64,000 nucleotides of DNA from Kaistella treverensis (GTDB taxonomy: Bacteria > Bacteroidota > Bacteroidia > Flavobacteriales > Weeksellaceae). Within the stretch, counting starts at the first letter, position 1. Each line of letters begins with the position of its first letter. This document shows positions 48,981 through 57,940 of this stretch, one piece after another. The stretch spans positions 1-64,000 of the forward strand of contig NZ_FORQ01000001.1 in NCBI RefSeq assembly GCF_900114045.1, given 5' to 3'. Made by a program: the position numbers and the translations under genes. A model generated the notes under the pieces. It searched no databases, was not told the origin of the DNA, and was given only the letters and a program-made list of their open reading frames with translations.

Positions 48981-51365
48981 ATGAAATTTACTTTAAATAT
49001 CATGGCAATCTTTTTTGGATTGCTGACCATAAACGCGCAGAATACTTTTAACATCAAAGGAAAAGTGATTGATTTTCACGACAAAGTTCCGTTAAAAGGC
49101 GCTGAAATTACGCTCGGAAAATCCACACAACTTTCCGACGAAAACGGAAATTTTGCCTTTAAAGCCCTTAAAAAAGGCAATTACACTTTGCTCGCCACGC
49201 ATCCGGTCTGTAATTCTTTTAGCAAAGAAATTTCGGTAAACAAGGATTTGGAGGTCACCGTTCAGCTGGAACATCACATCGCGGACATTGAAACCATAAC
49301 GCTGCACGCGGCGAACAAAAACGCCAGTACAATCATCGTGAAAACATTGGACCGCAGCGAAATCGAAAGAAATTCCACCGAAAATTTAGGAAATATTTTA
49401 TCAGGAATTTCCGGTGTCGGTGCTTTAAAATCCGGAAATAATGTGGCAAAACCTATTATTCACGGCTTGTACGGGAGCCGCGTGCCGATCATTAATAACG
49501 GAGTGAAAATGGCGGAACAAGAATGGGGCGTAGAACACGCGCCGAATATCGATGTGAACCAGTTTGAACACGTAGATGTCATTAAAGGTGCAGCTGCGCT
49601 GAAGTATGGCAGTGACGCGATCGGCGGTGTTGTGGTGCTGGAACCTGCAATTTTAAAACGAAAAGATACGCTTCAGGGCAGTGTAAATCTCTCCGGAATT
49701 TCAAACGGGCGCGGACTTGGACTTGCAATAAACATTTTGAAAACCTGGAAAAACGGTTGGGCAATAAAAACGGCTGGTGGTTTTAAAAAACTTGGCGATC
49801 TGAAAGCGCCGGATTATTACCTGCAGAACACCGGTTTGCAGAATAATTCTTTTGGTTTTACGGTGCAAAATAACACTTATTTGCAGGGAATTTCTTTCGA
49901 TTACAGCACCACGAACCAGGAAATTGGCATTTACCGCGGTTCCGATCTCGGCAATCTAGAAGATTTTTACAAAGCCATAACAACAAAAATACCGATTTAT
50001 CAGCGGGAATTTTCGTATAAAATTGAAAATCCGAAACAGGAGGTGAAGCATCATATCGCGAAAATTTCTGCTTTTAAAAGGTTTGATCACCTCGGTAAAA
50101 TTTCGGTTGATTATAATTTTCAGTACAATCACCGGAAAGAATATGATGTGCGGCGCGGCGAACTGGCGCAAATTCCGTCGCTGGATTTGGAACTGTTCAC
50201 AAACCAATTCAACATCAATGATTTAATCGAACGCGAAAACTGGAGCCTAGAAAGTGGAATCGATCTGAAATATCAGTTTAATTATTCAACTCCGGAAACA
50301 CAAGCACGCCGTTTGGTACCGAATTACAACCAATATGCGGGCGGAATTTATTCGGTGTTAAAATATAGGTTTTCACCGGAATTAAATGCGGAAGCGGGTT
50401 TGCGTTACGACGTAACTAAATTCAATGTTAAAAAATGGTATGACCTGAGCGTTTGGGAAAGTTTGTACGCAGCAGATTTTTCAGAGTTTTACGTGAAAAC
50501 CGAAGGAAACCGGGTTTTTACTAAACCTGATTTGGTGTACAAAAACCTGTCTTTTAACGCTGGTTTGCAATTTACGCCTTCGCAGCATTTTGGTGTAAAA
50601 CTGAACTATGCAAAAGTGAGCAGAACACCGAATATTGCGGAACTTTTTGCTGATGGTCTGCATCATTCTGCAGCGATTATCGAGGTTGGAAATCTGGGAA
50701 TGAAAAACGAAGATGGTCATCAGTTCAATATAAATTTCGAGCTAAAACCACCTATTTTTGAGAATTTCAGTTTAAATGTAAATCCGTATTTATTTGTTAC
50801 CAAAAACTTCATCACCGAAGTTCCGACAGGAATCCAAAACACCATTCGCGGCGTTTTTCCGGTCTGGTCTTATCAGCAAATCAACGCTGAAATGTTCGGA
50901 ATGGATGTAGATGCAGAGGTGAAACTGAATAATTTCCTGCAATACCGCGGTAATTTTTCCTACGTTAATGGTAAGGATAAAACGAATGACCAGCCATTAA
51001 TTCTTATGGTTCCGACGAATTTTGCAAACAGTCTGGAATTTAATAATGAAAAGTGGCGCAATATCTACTTTAAAGTTCAGCAGCAAACTTATCTTCAGCA
51101 GAAAAGATTTCCGGTTTTTAACCCGACCATCAATATTTTCGAAAATGGCGAACAGGTGGAAAAAAGGCTGGATCTTTCCACGCCGCCGTCAACCTACACT
51201 TTGTGGGGTTTGCAAACCGGTTTTGACTTCAGCAAAAACTTTTCAGCAGGTGTAAATGTCACCAATTTGTTTAACCTGCATTACAAAGATTATCTGAATA
51301 GAATGCGCTATTTCTCGTACGAAATGGGCAGAAATGTCATTTTCAACATTAAATATAACTTTTAA
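48981..51365 (+). CDS. TonB-dependent outer membrane receptor
   Basis: The 794-residue product has a signal peptide (about residues 1-19, ending INAQ). A carboxypeptidase-regulatory-like domain follows (about 22-105, FNIKGKVIDFHDKVPLKGAE). The plug domain has SGVGALKSGNNVAKPIIHG and YGSRVPIINNGVKMAEQEWG, then GAAALKYGSDAIGGVVVLEP. A 22-strand barrel ends in an aromatic residue (YNF). The plug resembles that of zinc or copper receptors (HGxYGSRVPI...EWGxEHAP), so a metal ligand is plausible. It is flanked by a His/Cys protein and a lipoprotein, forming a three-gene locus. Confidence 0.9.
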   Translation: MKFTLNIMAIFFGLLTINAQNTFNIKGKVIDFHDKVPLKGAEITLGKSTQLSDENGNFAFKALKKGNYTLLATHPVCNSFSKEISVNKDLEVTVQLEHHIADIETITLHAANKNASTIIVKTLDRSEIERNSTENLGNILSGISGVGALKSGNNVAKPIIHGLYGSRVPIINNGVKMAEQEWGVEHAPNIDVNQFEHVDVIKGAAALKYGSDAIGGVVVLEPAILKRKDTLQGSVNLSGISNGRGLGLAINILKTWKNGWAIKTAGGFKKLGDLKAPDYYLQNTGLQNNSFGFTVQNNTYLQGISFDYSTTNQEIGIYRGSDLGNLEDFYKAITTKIPIYQREFSYKIENPKQEVKHHIAKISAFKRFDHLGKISVDYNFQYNHRKEYDVRRGELAQIPSLDLELFTNQFNINDLIERENWSLESGIDLKYQFNYSTPETQARRLVPNYNQYAGGIYSVLKYRFSPELNAEAGLRYDVTKFNVKKWYDLSVWESLYAADFSEFYVKTEGNRVFTKPDLVYKNLSFNAGLQFTPSQHFGVKLNYAKVSRTPNIAELFADGLHHSAAIIEVGNLGMKNEDGHQFNINFELKPPIFENFSLNVNPYLFVTKNFITEVPTGIQNTIRGVFPVWSYQQINAEMFGMDVDAEVKLNNFLQYRGNFSYVNGKDKTNDQPLILMVPTNFANSLEFNNEKWRNIYFKVQQQTYLQQKRFPVFNPTINIFENGEQVEKRLDLSTPPSTYTLWGLQTGFDFSKNFSAGVNVTNLFNLHYKDYLNRMRYFSYEMGRNVIFNIKYNF

Positions 51366-51374
51366 AACTTCGAC

Positions 51375-51938
51375 ATGAAACGATTAATAATACTTAGAAA
51401 TTTTTTGATTTTTTGCCTTTTTAGCGGCATATTTTTCAGCTGCAGCCGCGCGGACGAAGATGAAGACGTGCTGTCGCAGGAAGATATTTCAAATATTATT
51501 TTGAACGTGAAAGACGACGCGACGGGAATCACGAAAACCTATAATTACACCGTGAATTCGCCGGCGAATCCCGTCATTAATTTAGAAAACGGAAAAATCT
51601 ACACTGTTAGCACGATATTTTTAAACGGAAACGAAGATGAAACGCAAAGCATTATTGAAGCGAAAGACGAACATTTTCTGCTTTTTAACTTCCAGAATTC
51701 TGAGGTGGATTTAACCAGAATTGACGAGGAAAGTTCCGTTAGAAGCGACCGTATAAGAGTTGGACTGACCTCGAAATGGGAAGTGACAGATGCTGTTAGG
51801 GGAAGCAATCCGCAATTGGTGCTGACCTTGATACACGATGCGACTTCGGTTAATGAAGAAAAAAACGGAAGCGTTTTCGGCAGCGCTGTAGGTGGTGAAA
51901 CCGATGCAATGGCAACTTTTACAATTTCTGAAAAATAG
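51375..51938 (+). CDS. lipoprotein partner of the TonB receptor
   Basis: The 187-residue product has lipoprotein signal MKRLIILRNFLIFCLFSGIF, with the acylated Cys in IFFSC. An acidic segment (RADEDEDVLSQED) follows, and then a beta-rich domain. It starts 9 nt after the receptor gene, so it is surely co-transcribed and may be a surface ligand-capturing or receptor-accessory protein. The acidic start could bind metal ions, which is inference. The family is not named with confidence. Confidence 0.72.
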   Translation: MKRLIILRNFLIFCLFSGIFFSCSRADEDEDVLSQEDISNIILNVKDDATGITKTYNYTVNSPANPVINLENGKIYTVSTIFLNGNEDETQSIIEAKDEHFLLFNFQNSEVDLTRIDEESSVRSDRIRVGLTSKWEVTDAVRGSNPQLVLTLIHDATSVNEEKNGSVFGSAVGGETDAMATFTISEK

Positions 51939-52006
51939 CCGTTTTAGCCGGAAATTTTTCGGTGTGCTACTTTCACGTCCCTTAAAAATAATCAAAAAAA
52001 AATTAC

Positions 52007-52014
52007 TATTTTTG
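52007..52014 (+). promoter_or_regulatory. -7 promoter box of tig
   Basis: TATTTTTG with a leader of about 20 nt before the start codon. Confidence 0.6.
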
Positions 52015-52039
52015 CAACCTAAATTTTCAATAAATTACA

Positions 52040-53374
52040 ATGAACGTTACAGCGACCAACCATGACGAAGTAAGTGCGTTACTTACAGTTACTTTAGATA
52101 AGTCAGACTACAAAGATAAAGTTGAGAAACAATTGATCAACTACGCGAAAAATGCACAGGTTCCTGGATTCCGAAAAGGGAAAGTACCATTGAGCATGGT
52201 GAGAAAACAATATGAAGCCGGAATTGCTTTCGAGGAAATCAACAAGCAGGTTTCTGAAGCGCTGAACAGTTACGTGAACGACAATAAATTGAGATTGGTA
52301 GGTCAACCAGTGCCACAGCCGGTAGACGATTTGAATCCGAACGCAGAGCAGCTTTCGGTACAGTTTGAAGTGGGCTACGAACCGGAATTTACCGTAGATT
52401 TAGCGAAATACGAAGCGCCACATTATAAAGTGGAAGCTTCTGAAAAAGAAATCGGACAAAGCATTGAAAACATGCAGAAACGTTTCGCTGAGCAAATTCC
52501 ACAGGAAGAAATCGGCGATGATACTACGGTTTCTTTGGAAATTAGCCAGGTTGTTGAAGAAGATGCGGAAGGCGCACATAATCATCCACCAAAAAATATC
52601 ACCATTGATGCGACTAAAAAAGAAGCGTTCCAGTTGGTGAAAGATTTGAAAATGGACGGTTCTGTAAAGGTTTCTAAAGCAGATTTGGAAAGCAATGAAG
52701 AATTGGCAAAAGAATTAGGTTTTTCTAAAGAAGAAGTTGAGCATTTACACCACGACCAAATTGAAGTTAAAGTAAAAGATTTCTTCGGTTTGAAGTTGGC
52801 TGAACTGAACCAGGAGTTATTCGACAAAGTTTATGGTGAAGGAACCATCAGATCTGAAGAAGAATTGAAAGAAAAAGTGAAAACTGAGTTGGACGAATAT
52901 TTCCAGCAAAATGCAGACGTACATTTCGTAAACCAAATTTTAGCGCAGATTACCGAAAAAGAAGAAGTGAAACTTCCGGAAGAGTTTTTGGTGAAATGGT
53001 TGGTTTTCAGCAATGAAAACGTAAAAACTGAAGAGCAGGCAAAAGAAATCCTGGAAGCTGAAAAAAATCAGTTAAAATACCAGATTTTAGAAGGAAAATT
53101 AATGACTGACAACGATATTAAACTGGAGTATGCTGATGTTTTAGCACAGGCAGAACAGTTGGTTCGTAACCAGTTGGCGATTTACGGAATTCACCATTTG
53201 CCGGATGAAGAAGTACAGAAATACGCTGTTGAAATGTTGAAAGATCAGGAGCAGGTTCGTCAGATTTCCGCGGAAGTTGGAATGGCGAAACTTAAAGATG
53301 TAATTATGGAAAAAGCTTCGAAAGTTGAAACCGTGATTTCTCACGATGAATTTTTGGAAGAAGTGAAGAAGTAA
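52040..53374 (+). CDS. tig: trigger factor chaperone
   Basis: The 444-residue ribosome-associated chaperone binds nascent chains at the exit tunnel. The ribosome-binding signature VPGFRKGKVPLSMVRKQYE (about residues 40-58) is clear. The middle PPIase-like domain is diverged, and the long C-terminal helical arms (about 270-444) are present, as is usual in Bacteroidota. It has its own promoter and a strong terminator. Confidence 0.93.
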   Translation: MNVTATNHDEVSALLTVTLDKSDYKDKVEKQLINYAKNAQVPGFRKGKVPLSMVRKQYEAGIAFEEINKQVSEALNSYVNDNKLRLVGQPVPQPVDDLNPNAEQLSVQFEVGYEPEFTVDLAKYEAPHYKVEASEKEIGQSIENMQKRFAEQIPQEEIGDDTTVSLEISQVVEEDAEGAHNHPPKNITIDATKKEAFQLVKDLKMDGSVKVSKADLESNEELAKELGFSKEEVEHLHHDQIEVKVKDFFGLKLAELNQELFDKVYGEGTIRSEEELKEKVKTELDEYFQQNADVHFVNQILAQITEKEEVKLPEEFLVKWLVFSNENVKTEEQAKEILEAEKNQLKYQILEGKLMTDNDIKLEYADVLAQAEQLVRNQLAIYGIHHLPDEEVQKYAVEMLKDQEQVRQISAEVGMAKLKDVIMEKASKVETVISHDEFLEEVKK

Positions 53375-53396
53375 TCTTCGATTCTAAATATTAAAA

Positions 53397-53429
53397 AGCC
53401 GTCCCGATTTATCGGGACGACTTTTTTTG
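53397..53429. terminator. terminator after tig
   Basis: AGTCGTCCCGAT-like stem: GTCCCGAT and ATCGGGAC pair around TT, followed by GACTTTTTTT. It also separates the convergent mgtC-like gene. Confidence 0.85.
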
Positions 53430-53440
53430 TAAAATGAAAA

Positions 53441-54085
53441 TTAATAGCTGAATGAGTCGATATTTTTATTTTTGATCAGATACATTTCCAGCTTTTCCAG
53501 TTGCTGTGTCGTAATATGAAGTTCCATACTCACGACCAAATAATCCTCTTTTTTTTCGAGTGCGATTTGATATCCCACTTTCGAAATTTTATCAATGTCT
53601 TCGATAATTTCTTTTTTTTCTAAAATTCGATTGGTCGCAATTTTAAATTTTAAAATTTTATTGTGATGATGCGCTAAAAACCGATTGGTTAATAGTTTTG
53701 CAACATAGATGACAATCAGCGCAGAAATTAAAAAGGTAAAAGCAATATAAATTTCCCCAAACCCGATCGACATTCCGACCGCCGCGGCAATCCAGATTAC
53801 GCCGGCAGTTGTAAGTCCATAAACGTTAAAACCTTCTTTAAAAATTACGCCGGCGCCCAGAAAACCGATTCCACTTACGATATAGGAAGCAATCCGCGTT
53901 GGATCTCCCGTGCCCGCAAGTTTATAGGAAAGTATGGAAAAAAGGGTGGAACCGAGGCAAATAATGGTGATCGTCTTTAAACCCGCTGATTTATCTTTCA
54001 TTTCGCGCTCGAAACCCAGGATAAGTCCCGCGATCAAGGCAAAGAAAGCTTTGTAAACATCTAAAAGTTCAAAGTGCTCCGACAT
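53441..54085 (-). CDS. MgtC/SapB family membrane protein
   Basis: The 214-residue product has an N-terminal membrane domain of about five helices with AGLILGFEREMKDKSAGLKT, GIGFLGAGVIFKEG and YGLTTAGVIWIAAAVGMSIG. These are the MgtC signatures. A cytoplasmic C-terminal domain (about 145-214) follows. MgtC proteins modulate ATP synthase and growth in low magnesium in pathogens; in this organism the role is unproven. It lies ahead of the convergent tig terminator. Confidence 0.92.
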   Translation of the reverse strand: MSEHFELLDVYKAFFALIAGLILGFEREMKDKSAGLKTITIICLGSTLFSILSYKLAGTGDPTRIASYIVSGIGFLGAGVIFKEGFNVYGLTTAGVIWIAAAVGMSIGFGEIYIAFTFLISALIVIYVAKLLTNRFLAHHHNKILKFKIATNRILEKKEIIEDIDKISKVGYQIALEKKEDYLVVSMELHITTQQLEKLEMYLIKNKNIDSFSY

Positions 54086-54109
54086 TTTTATTTTAAAGAT
54101 AGAAATTTT

Positions 54110-54694
54110 TTAGGAACCGTACTCCTTTTTCCATTCGTCAGCGGCTTCGCAAAGCGTTTCGTAAAACTCTTCCCCATATTTCCGGATGAGCGGTGTTTTC
54201 ACGAATTTGTAAATCGGAATTTGAAGTTCTCGGCCCAAAGTACATGCGTCACTGCAAATGTCCCATTTATGGTAATTTAACGCGGTAAAAGTTCGGTATT
54301 CATCCACGCGAATCGGGTAGAGGTGACATGAAATCGGTTTTTGCCAATCCACGGCGCCGTCTTCGTAGGCTTTTTCAATGCCGCATTTGGTAATGCCTTT
54401 GTCATCAAAAATTACATAGGCACATTCGCGGCCTTCCACCATAGGCGTAACGTAATCGCCGTCATTAGGATCGATTACCCATGTTCCCTGCGCTTTGATT
54501 GCTTCTACGCCTTCTTTTCGCAAGTAAGGTTTTACCTGCTCGAAAATCCGGTCTAAAATCACGGTTTCTTCTTTATTTAAAGGAGCTCCGATGTCGCCTT
54601 CTACGCAGCAGGCGCCTTTGCATTTGCTTAAGTTACATACAAATTCTTCAGAAAAAATATCTTCAGAAATTAATTTATCGTCAATTTGAATCAT
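54110..54694 (-). CDS. DUF3109 family protein
   Basis: The 194-residue product begins MIQIDDKLISEDIFSEEFVC and carries NLSKCKGACCVEGDIGAPL, then CAYVIFDDKGITKCGIE and PISCHLYPIRVDEY, ending with CSDACTLG. The conserved cysteines match DUF3109, related to the YkgJ-type Cys cluster proteins that bind zinc or iron. Function is unknown. It lies one base after the DUF6427 gene upstream (stop and start nearly touching), showing an operon. Confidence 0.9.
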   Translation of the reverse strand: MIQIDDKLISEDIFSEEFVCNLSKCKGACCVEGDIGAPLNKEETVILDRIFEQVKPYLRKEGVEAIKAQGTWVIDPNDGDYVTPMVEGRECAYVIFDDKGITKCGIEKAYEDGAVDWQKPISCHLYPIRVDEYRTFTALNYHKWDICSDACTLGRELQIPIYKFVKTPLIRKYGEEFYETLCEAADEWKKEYGS

Positions 54695-54695
54695 G

Positions 54696-55601
54696 TTAAA
54701 AGAAATTAAAATAAGATGAAAGTTTAAAGAGCAGAAGCGAGAAAATGACGGTCCAAAGTCCGGCTTCCTGCATCCAGTATTTTTTGGAAAATCTCAGCAT
54801 TCTGCTCAGAATAATTGAGGCGGGTAAAGCTAGAAGCAAAAGATATTCGTACGTTTTACCCATGTACATAAAAATGGTGATGAACTGCGCTACCGAAAAA
54901 ACCAGTAAAAACGTATATTTAAAGCGGCTTGTAGGGCTTTTTTTATTGAAATGACGGAAATGGTCAGCAACTGAATGGATTATAAATACTGCAACCGGAC
55001 TCAACCATAATAAATGATCGAAATTTCTGGTGGGCGAAAATCCGGTAAACGGAAAATAAGCCGGGTTCCAACCATTTAAATTTAAAAAATAAGCCACCGA
55101 AAAATAGCAGATTGCAATCAGTAGAAAGCCGAAAAACAAGCGGAAAATATGCAGACCAATCTGACCAGACGTTCCAATGATGTGAAAAATCACAAAAATA
55201 GACATCGGCCAGGTTGTCGGCAGAAAAATGAAATTGATTGCCAATATAGCTCCGACCAAAATGTAAGAATTATTACGCACCGAAAGGTCATCAGCGGTAA
55301 GCATCAGTAAAATGATGGAGTTTGTAAACAGCGCAACAGCAATCCCAATATCCAAATCTCCGGGATATAAAGCAAAAACGAAAAAAGTGTATAAAAACAG
55401 CGGCAAATGGCTTTGATAAGTAAGCCCAATCGCGTTAAAACAGAAATAACCCAGCGCCACGCCCGCGAATGTAACCGTTGCTGAAATTACATCTAAAGTA
55501 TTGAAATTTAAAATGTTAAAGCTGATTACAATCAAAAGCAGGACACCAATATAAACCGGTACCGAAAAAATATTGCTTTCTTTTGAAAGTAATCGAAACA
55601 T
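54696..55601 (-). CDS. DUF6427 family membrane protein
   Basis: The 301-residue polytopic protein has about nine transmembrane helices. Recognisable family segments are MFRLLSKESNIFSVPVYIGV at the start and LGYFCFNAIGLTYQSHLPLF. It is a flavobacterial family of unknown function, usually placed between DUF6341 and DUF3109, as here. The gene heads the minus-strand operon and diverges from the DUF6341 gene over a 42-nt region. Confidence 0.85.
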   Translation of the reverse strand: MFRLLSKESNIFSVPVYIGVLLLIVISFNILNFNTLDVISATVTFAGVALGYFCFNAIGLTYQSHLPLFLYTFFVFALYPGDLDIGIAVALFTNSIILLMLTADDLSVRNNSYILVGAILAINFIFLPTTWPMSIFVIFHIIGTSGQIGLHIFRLFFGFLLIAICYFSVAYFLNLNGWNPAYFPFTGFSPTRNFDHLLWLSPVAVFIIHSVADHFRHFNKKSPTSRFKYTFLLVFSVAQFITIFMYMGKTYEYLLLLALPASIILSRMLRFSKKYWMQEAGLWTVIFSLLLFKLSSYFNFF

Positions 55602-55607
55602 TTTTTA

Positions 55608-55615
55608 TAAATTTG
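55608..55615 (+). promoter_or_regulatory. -7 promoter box of the DUF6341 gene
   Basis: TAAATTTG matches TAnnTTTG and lies 28 nt before the start codon, in the short divergent region. Confidence 0.6.
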
Positions 55616-55643
55616 TGCAAAGTTAATTTAAAAAAGGAAAATA

Positions 55644-55877
55644 ATGACGTCTATATTTCTATTAATAAGTGAGTTTTTCAAATGGTCTTTCGGTCTTTTT
55701 GAATTCGCGGGGAACCTTCTCAACTGGATTTTATTTTTCGCTGCGGTTGCCATTTTTACTTACTGGTGCTACGTCCTGATTAAAGTATTGGGCGGAAACA
55801 AAGACAAAGAATATTTTTCTCCTACAGAAGGTCATTATCCATATTACGACCCAAGAATTTACAACAAAGAGAATTAA
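55644..55877 (+). CDS. DUF6341 family small membrane protein
   Basis: The 77-residue product has one or two hydrophobic segments (SIFLLISEFFKWSFGLFEFA and ILFFAAVAIFTYWCYVLIKV) and a conserved-looking tail rich in Tyr and Pro (EGHYPYYDPRIY). It matches the Flavobacteriia family DUF6341, often mislabelled as uracil phosphoribosyltransferase in databases. Its divergent neighbour is DUF6427, its usual companion. A terminator follows. Confidence 0.78.
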   Translation: MTSIFLLISEFFKWSFGLFEFAGNLLNWILFFAAVAIFTYWCYVLIKVLGGNKDKEYFSPTEGHYPYYDPRIYNKEN

Positions 55878-55903
55878 TAATTGATACCCGTTTTTTAACG
55901 ATG

Positions 55904-55937
55904 AAAATCCCGAAATTTTTTAATTTCGGGATTTTTA
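55904..55937. terminator. bidirectional terminator
   Basis: AAAATCCCGAAATT and AATTTCGGGATTTT form a perfect stem around TTTT. It separates the DUF6341 and universal stress protein genes. Confidence 0.9.
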
Positions 55938-55954
55938 TTTTTTGTCGATTTCTA

Positions 55955-56389
55955 TTAATGAATTGGAATAACCAACACCGGAATGTGTGATCTTCGCGTA
56001 AGTTCTTTGGTTAAACTTCCCACGAAAACGTCATACATATTGCTTCTGCCGTGCGAACCCATGACGATATACGCAGCTGCTTTATCTTTTGCGTACTCCA
56101 AAATGGTGTCGCCGGAAACGCCCTGTTTCAGCAAATGTTCACAATCAATTCCCTGAGCAATTATGCGCTGCTCTAAAGTGTTCAGCTGTCGCAGTTCCTG
56201 TTTAATTTCGTTTTGTTCCACTTCGGGAAAATACTGAAATCCCATGTCTCCGATGGCAAAACCGATGTCTGCGGGCGCCACGTGAATCAGGCATAATCTC
56301 CCATTTAACTCACGCGCAAATTTCATGGCGCCTTCCACCAACTTGTCGGTCGCATCAGAAAAATCTACTGGTAAAATAATGTTTATCAT
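55955..56389 (-). CDS. universal stress protein (UspA family)
   Basis: The 144-residue single Usp domain begins MINIILPVDFSDATDKLVEG and has the nucleotide-binding signature GSHGRSNMYDVFVGSLTKEL (G-x2-G-x9-G-S/T type). It is therefore probably ATP-binding. It acts in the cytoplasm in general stress responses. It stands alone on the minus strand, with a FAH-family gene next upstream. Confidence 0.92.
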   Translation of the reverse strand: MINIILPVDFSDATDKLVEGAMKFARELNGRLCLIHVAPADIGFAIGDMGFQYFPEVEQNEIKQELRQLNTLEQRIIAQGIDCEHLLKQGVSGDTILEYAKDKAAAYIVMGSHGRSNMYDVFVGSLTKELTRRSHIPVLVIPIH

Positions 56390-56447
56390 GATTTTTTTAT
56401 TAGTAGCTTAAAGTTACGAAAATTTCTGCTACTTTAACCCCGAATTT

Positions 56448-57053
56448 TTATTGAATTCTTAGGTCAAAAACCTTTTGATCTTCCAGGAATGCCTGCAGCT
56501 CATCATTTTCCGAAACTTTACTCACGCCTTTTGGTGTGCCGGTAAAAATTAAATCACCCACACGCAAGGTGAAAAATTTCGACACAAAAGCGATGATTTT
56601 TTCAGGTGAAAATATCATCAGCGAAGTATTTCCGTTCTGCACTTCTTCTTTATTTTTCAACAGCGAAAAGTTCAGGTTTTTCAGGTCGAAATCTTTTTTC
56701 GGAAAAAACTCCGATAAAACAGCACTGCCATCAAAACCTTTTGCCAGCTCCCAAGGCAAGCCTTTCGATTTTAATTCCGACTGAAGATCGCGCGCCGTAA
56801 AATCAATTCCCAAACCGATTTCATCATAATATTTTCCGGCATTTTCTTCCTGAATATATTTTCCGCCTTTCGAAATTTTCAAAACCACTTCCAATTCGTA
56901 GTGAACATCACTGGAAAATTCCGGAATGTAGAAGTCGTTCCCTTTCAAAACTGCGGTGTCGGGTTTCATAAAAATCACGGGACTTTCCGGGATTTCGTTG
57001 CCTAATTCCTGTGCGTGCGCTGCGTAATTTCTTCCGATACAAATGATTTTCAT
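56448..57053 (-). CDS. fumarylacetoacetate hydrolase family protein
   Basis: The 201-residue product is of the FAH fold. Metal-binding acidic residues appear in DVHYELEVVLKI (E-x-E) and in the GIDFTARDLQSELK segment, with GSAVLSEF and GTPKGVSKV further on. Members act on acylpyruvates, oxaloacetate or 2-hydroxyhepta-2,4-diene-1,7-dioate type substrates; the precise one is not visible. At about 200 residues it is of the short FAHD1/YcgM type. The exonuclease gene lies 27 nt upstream. Confidence 0.9.
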   Translation of the reverse strand: MKIICIGRNYAAHAQELGNEIPESPVIFMKPDTAVLKGNDFYIPEFSSDVHYELEVVLKISKGGKYIQEENAGKYYDEIGLGIDFTARDLQSELKSKGLPWELAKGFDGSAVLSEFFPKKDFDLKNLNFSLLKNKEEVQNGNTSLMIFSPEKIIAFVSKFFTLRVGDLIFTGTPKGVSKVSENDELQAFLEDQKVFDLRIQ

Positions 57054-57080
57054 TTTGATTTTTTTTATGGTTTTTAGTGG

Positions 57081-57845
57081 CTAAAATCTGCTTCTCAACT
57101 GAATTCCGGTCAGCACTTTTTTGGTGTAAAGCGGGAAATCTGCATTTTGAATCCAGCCGTAATAGCCCAAGTCTTTCTGGAAAACGTCTTTCACACGCTG
57201 ACCTTTGTATTTTCCGAAGGTGAAAATTTCCTTTTCATCTTTGTCAAAAGCGACAAATCCCGCTAAATCTGCAAATTTATGATGCGAAGAAAACTCGCTC
57301 AATCCCGCGATATCTTTCGGTAAATCCGGATAATGACCGACCTGCGCATCGAGAACTTCAAAAGTTGCCAAAACATCAGCTTCGGCAGAATGCGCATTTT
57401 CCAGGCTTTTTCGGCAATAAAACTGATAAGCTGCGGTTAAGTTTCGTGGTTCCATTTTGTGGAAAATGGTTTGGGCATCGACGAGCTTAAATTTGGTTAA
57501 ATCGAAATCCACACCTGCGCGCAAAAGTTCTTCAGCCAAAAGCGGAACATCAAAACGGTTTGAATTAAAACCACCCAAATCGCAACCGGAAATCATGTCT
57601 ATAATTTTACCGGCTATTTCACGGAATTTTGGTGAATCTTTCACGTCGTCATCGGTAATGCCGTGAACTCCCGTAGATTCTTTCGGGATAAACATTTCCG
57701 GATTTACACGCCAGGTTCGCGATTCGCGAGATGCGTCGGGATAAACTTTTAAAATAGAAATTTCCACGATGCGGTCGCGTGAAACCTGAATTCCGGTGGT
57801 TTCCAGATCGAAAACGCAAAGTGGTTTATGGAGTTTTAAATTCAT
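57081..57845 (-). CDS. DEDD-type 3'-5' exonuclease
   Basis: The 254-residue product has a DnaQ-like exonuclease domain (about residues 8-175) with CVFDLETTGI (motif I, D-x-E), GFNSNRFDVPLL (motif II) and NAHSAEADVLATFEV (motif III, with the H of DEDDh). The C-terminal extension (about 190-254, FGKYKGQRVKDVFQKDLGYYGWI) is the exodeoxyribonuclease X C-terminal-like module. A DNA repair or proofreading-type role is inferred. It is followed by the FAH gene. Confidence 0.9.
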   Translation of the reverse strand: MNLKLHKPLCVFDLETTGIQVSRDRIVEISILKVYPDASRESRTWRVNPEMFIPKESTGVHGITDDDVKDSPKFREIAGKIIDMISGCDLGGFNSNRFDVPLLAEELLRAGVDFDLTKFKLVDAQTIFHKMEPRNLTAAYQFYCRKSLENAHSAEADVLATFEVLDAQVGHYPDLPKDIAGLSEFSSHHKFADLAGFVAFDKDEKEIFTFGKYKGQRVKDVFQKDLGYYGWIQNADFPLYTKKVLTGIQLRSRF

Positions 57846-57847
57846 TT

Positions 57848-57900
57848 TTTGATGTGTTGAAGTGGTAATTTGAAAATGAACAAATTTGAAAATTTAATGT
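57848..57900. repeat. AATTTGAAAATG word repeat
   Basis: TTGATGTGTTGAAGTGGTAA then TTTGAAAATGAACAAATTTG continues as an imperfect tandem. It is related to 33357-33415 and, reversed, to 9060-9115. Confidence 0.5.
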
Positions 57901-57940
57901 TATATAATTTAAATCCTGATTACTGACAACTGACAACTAA

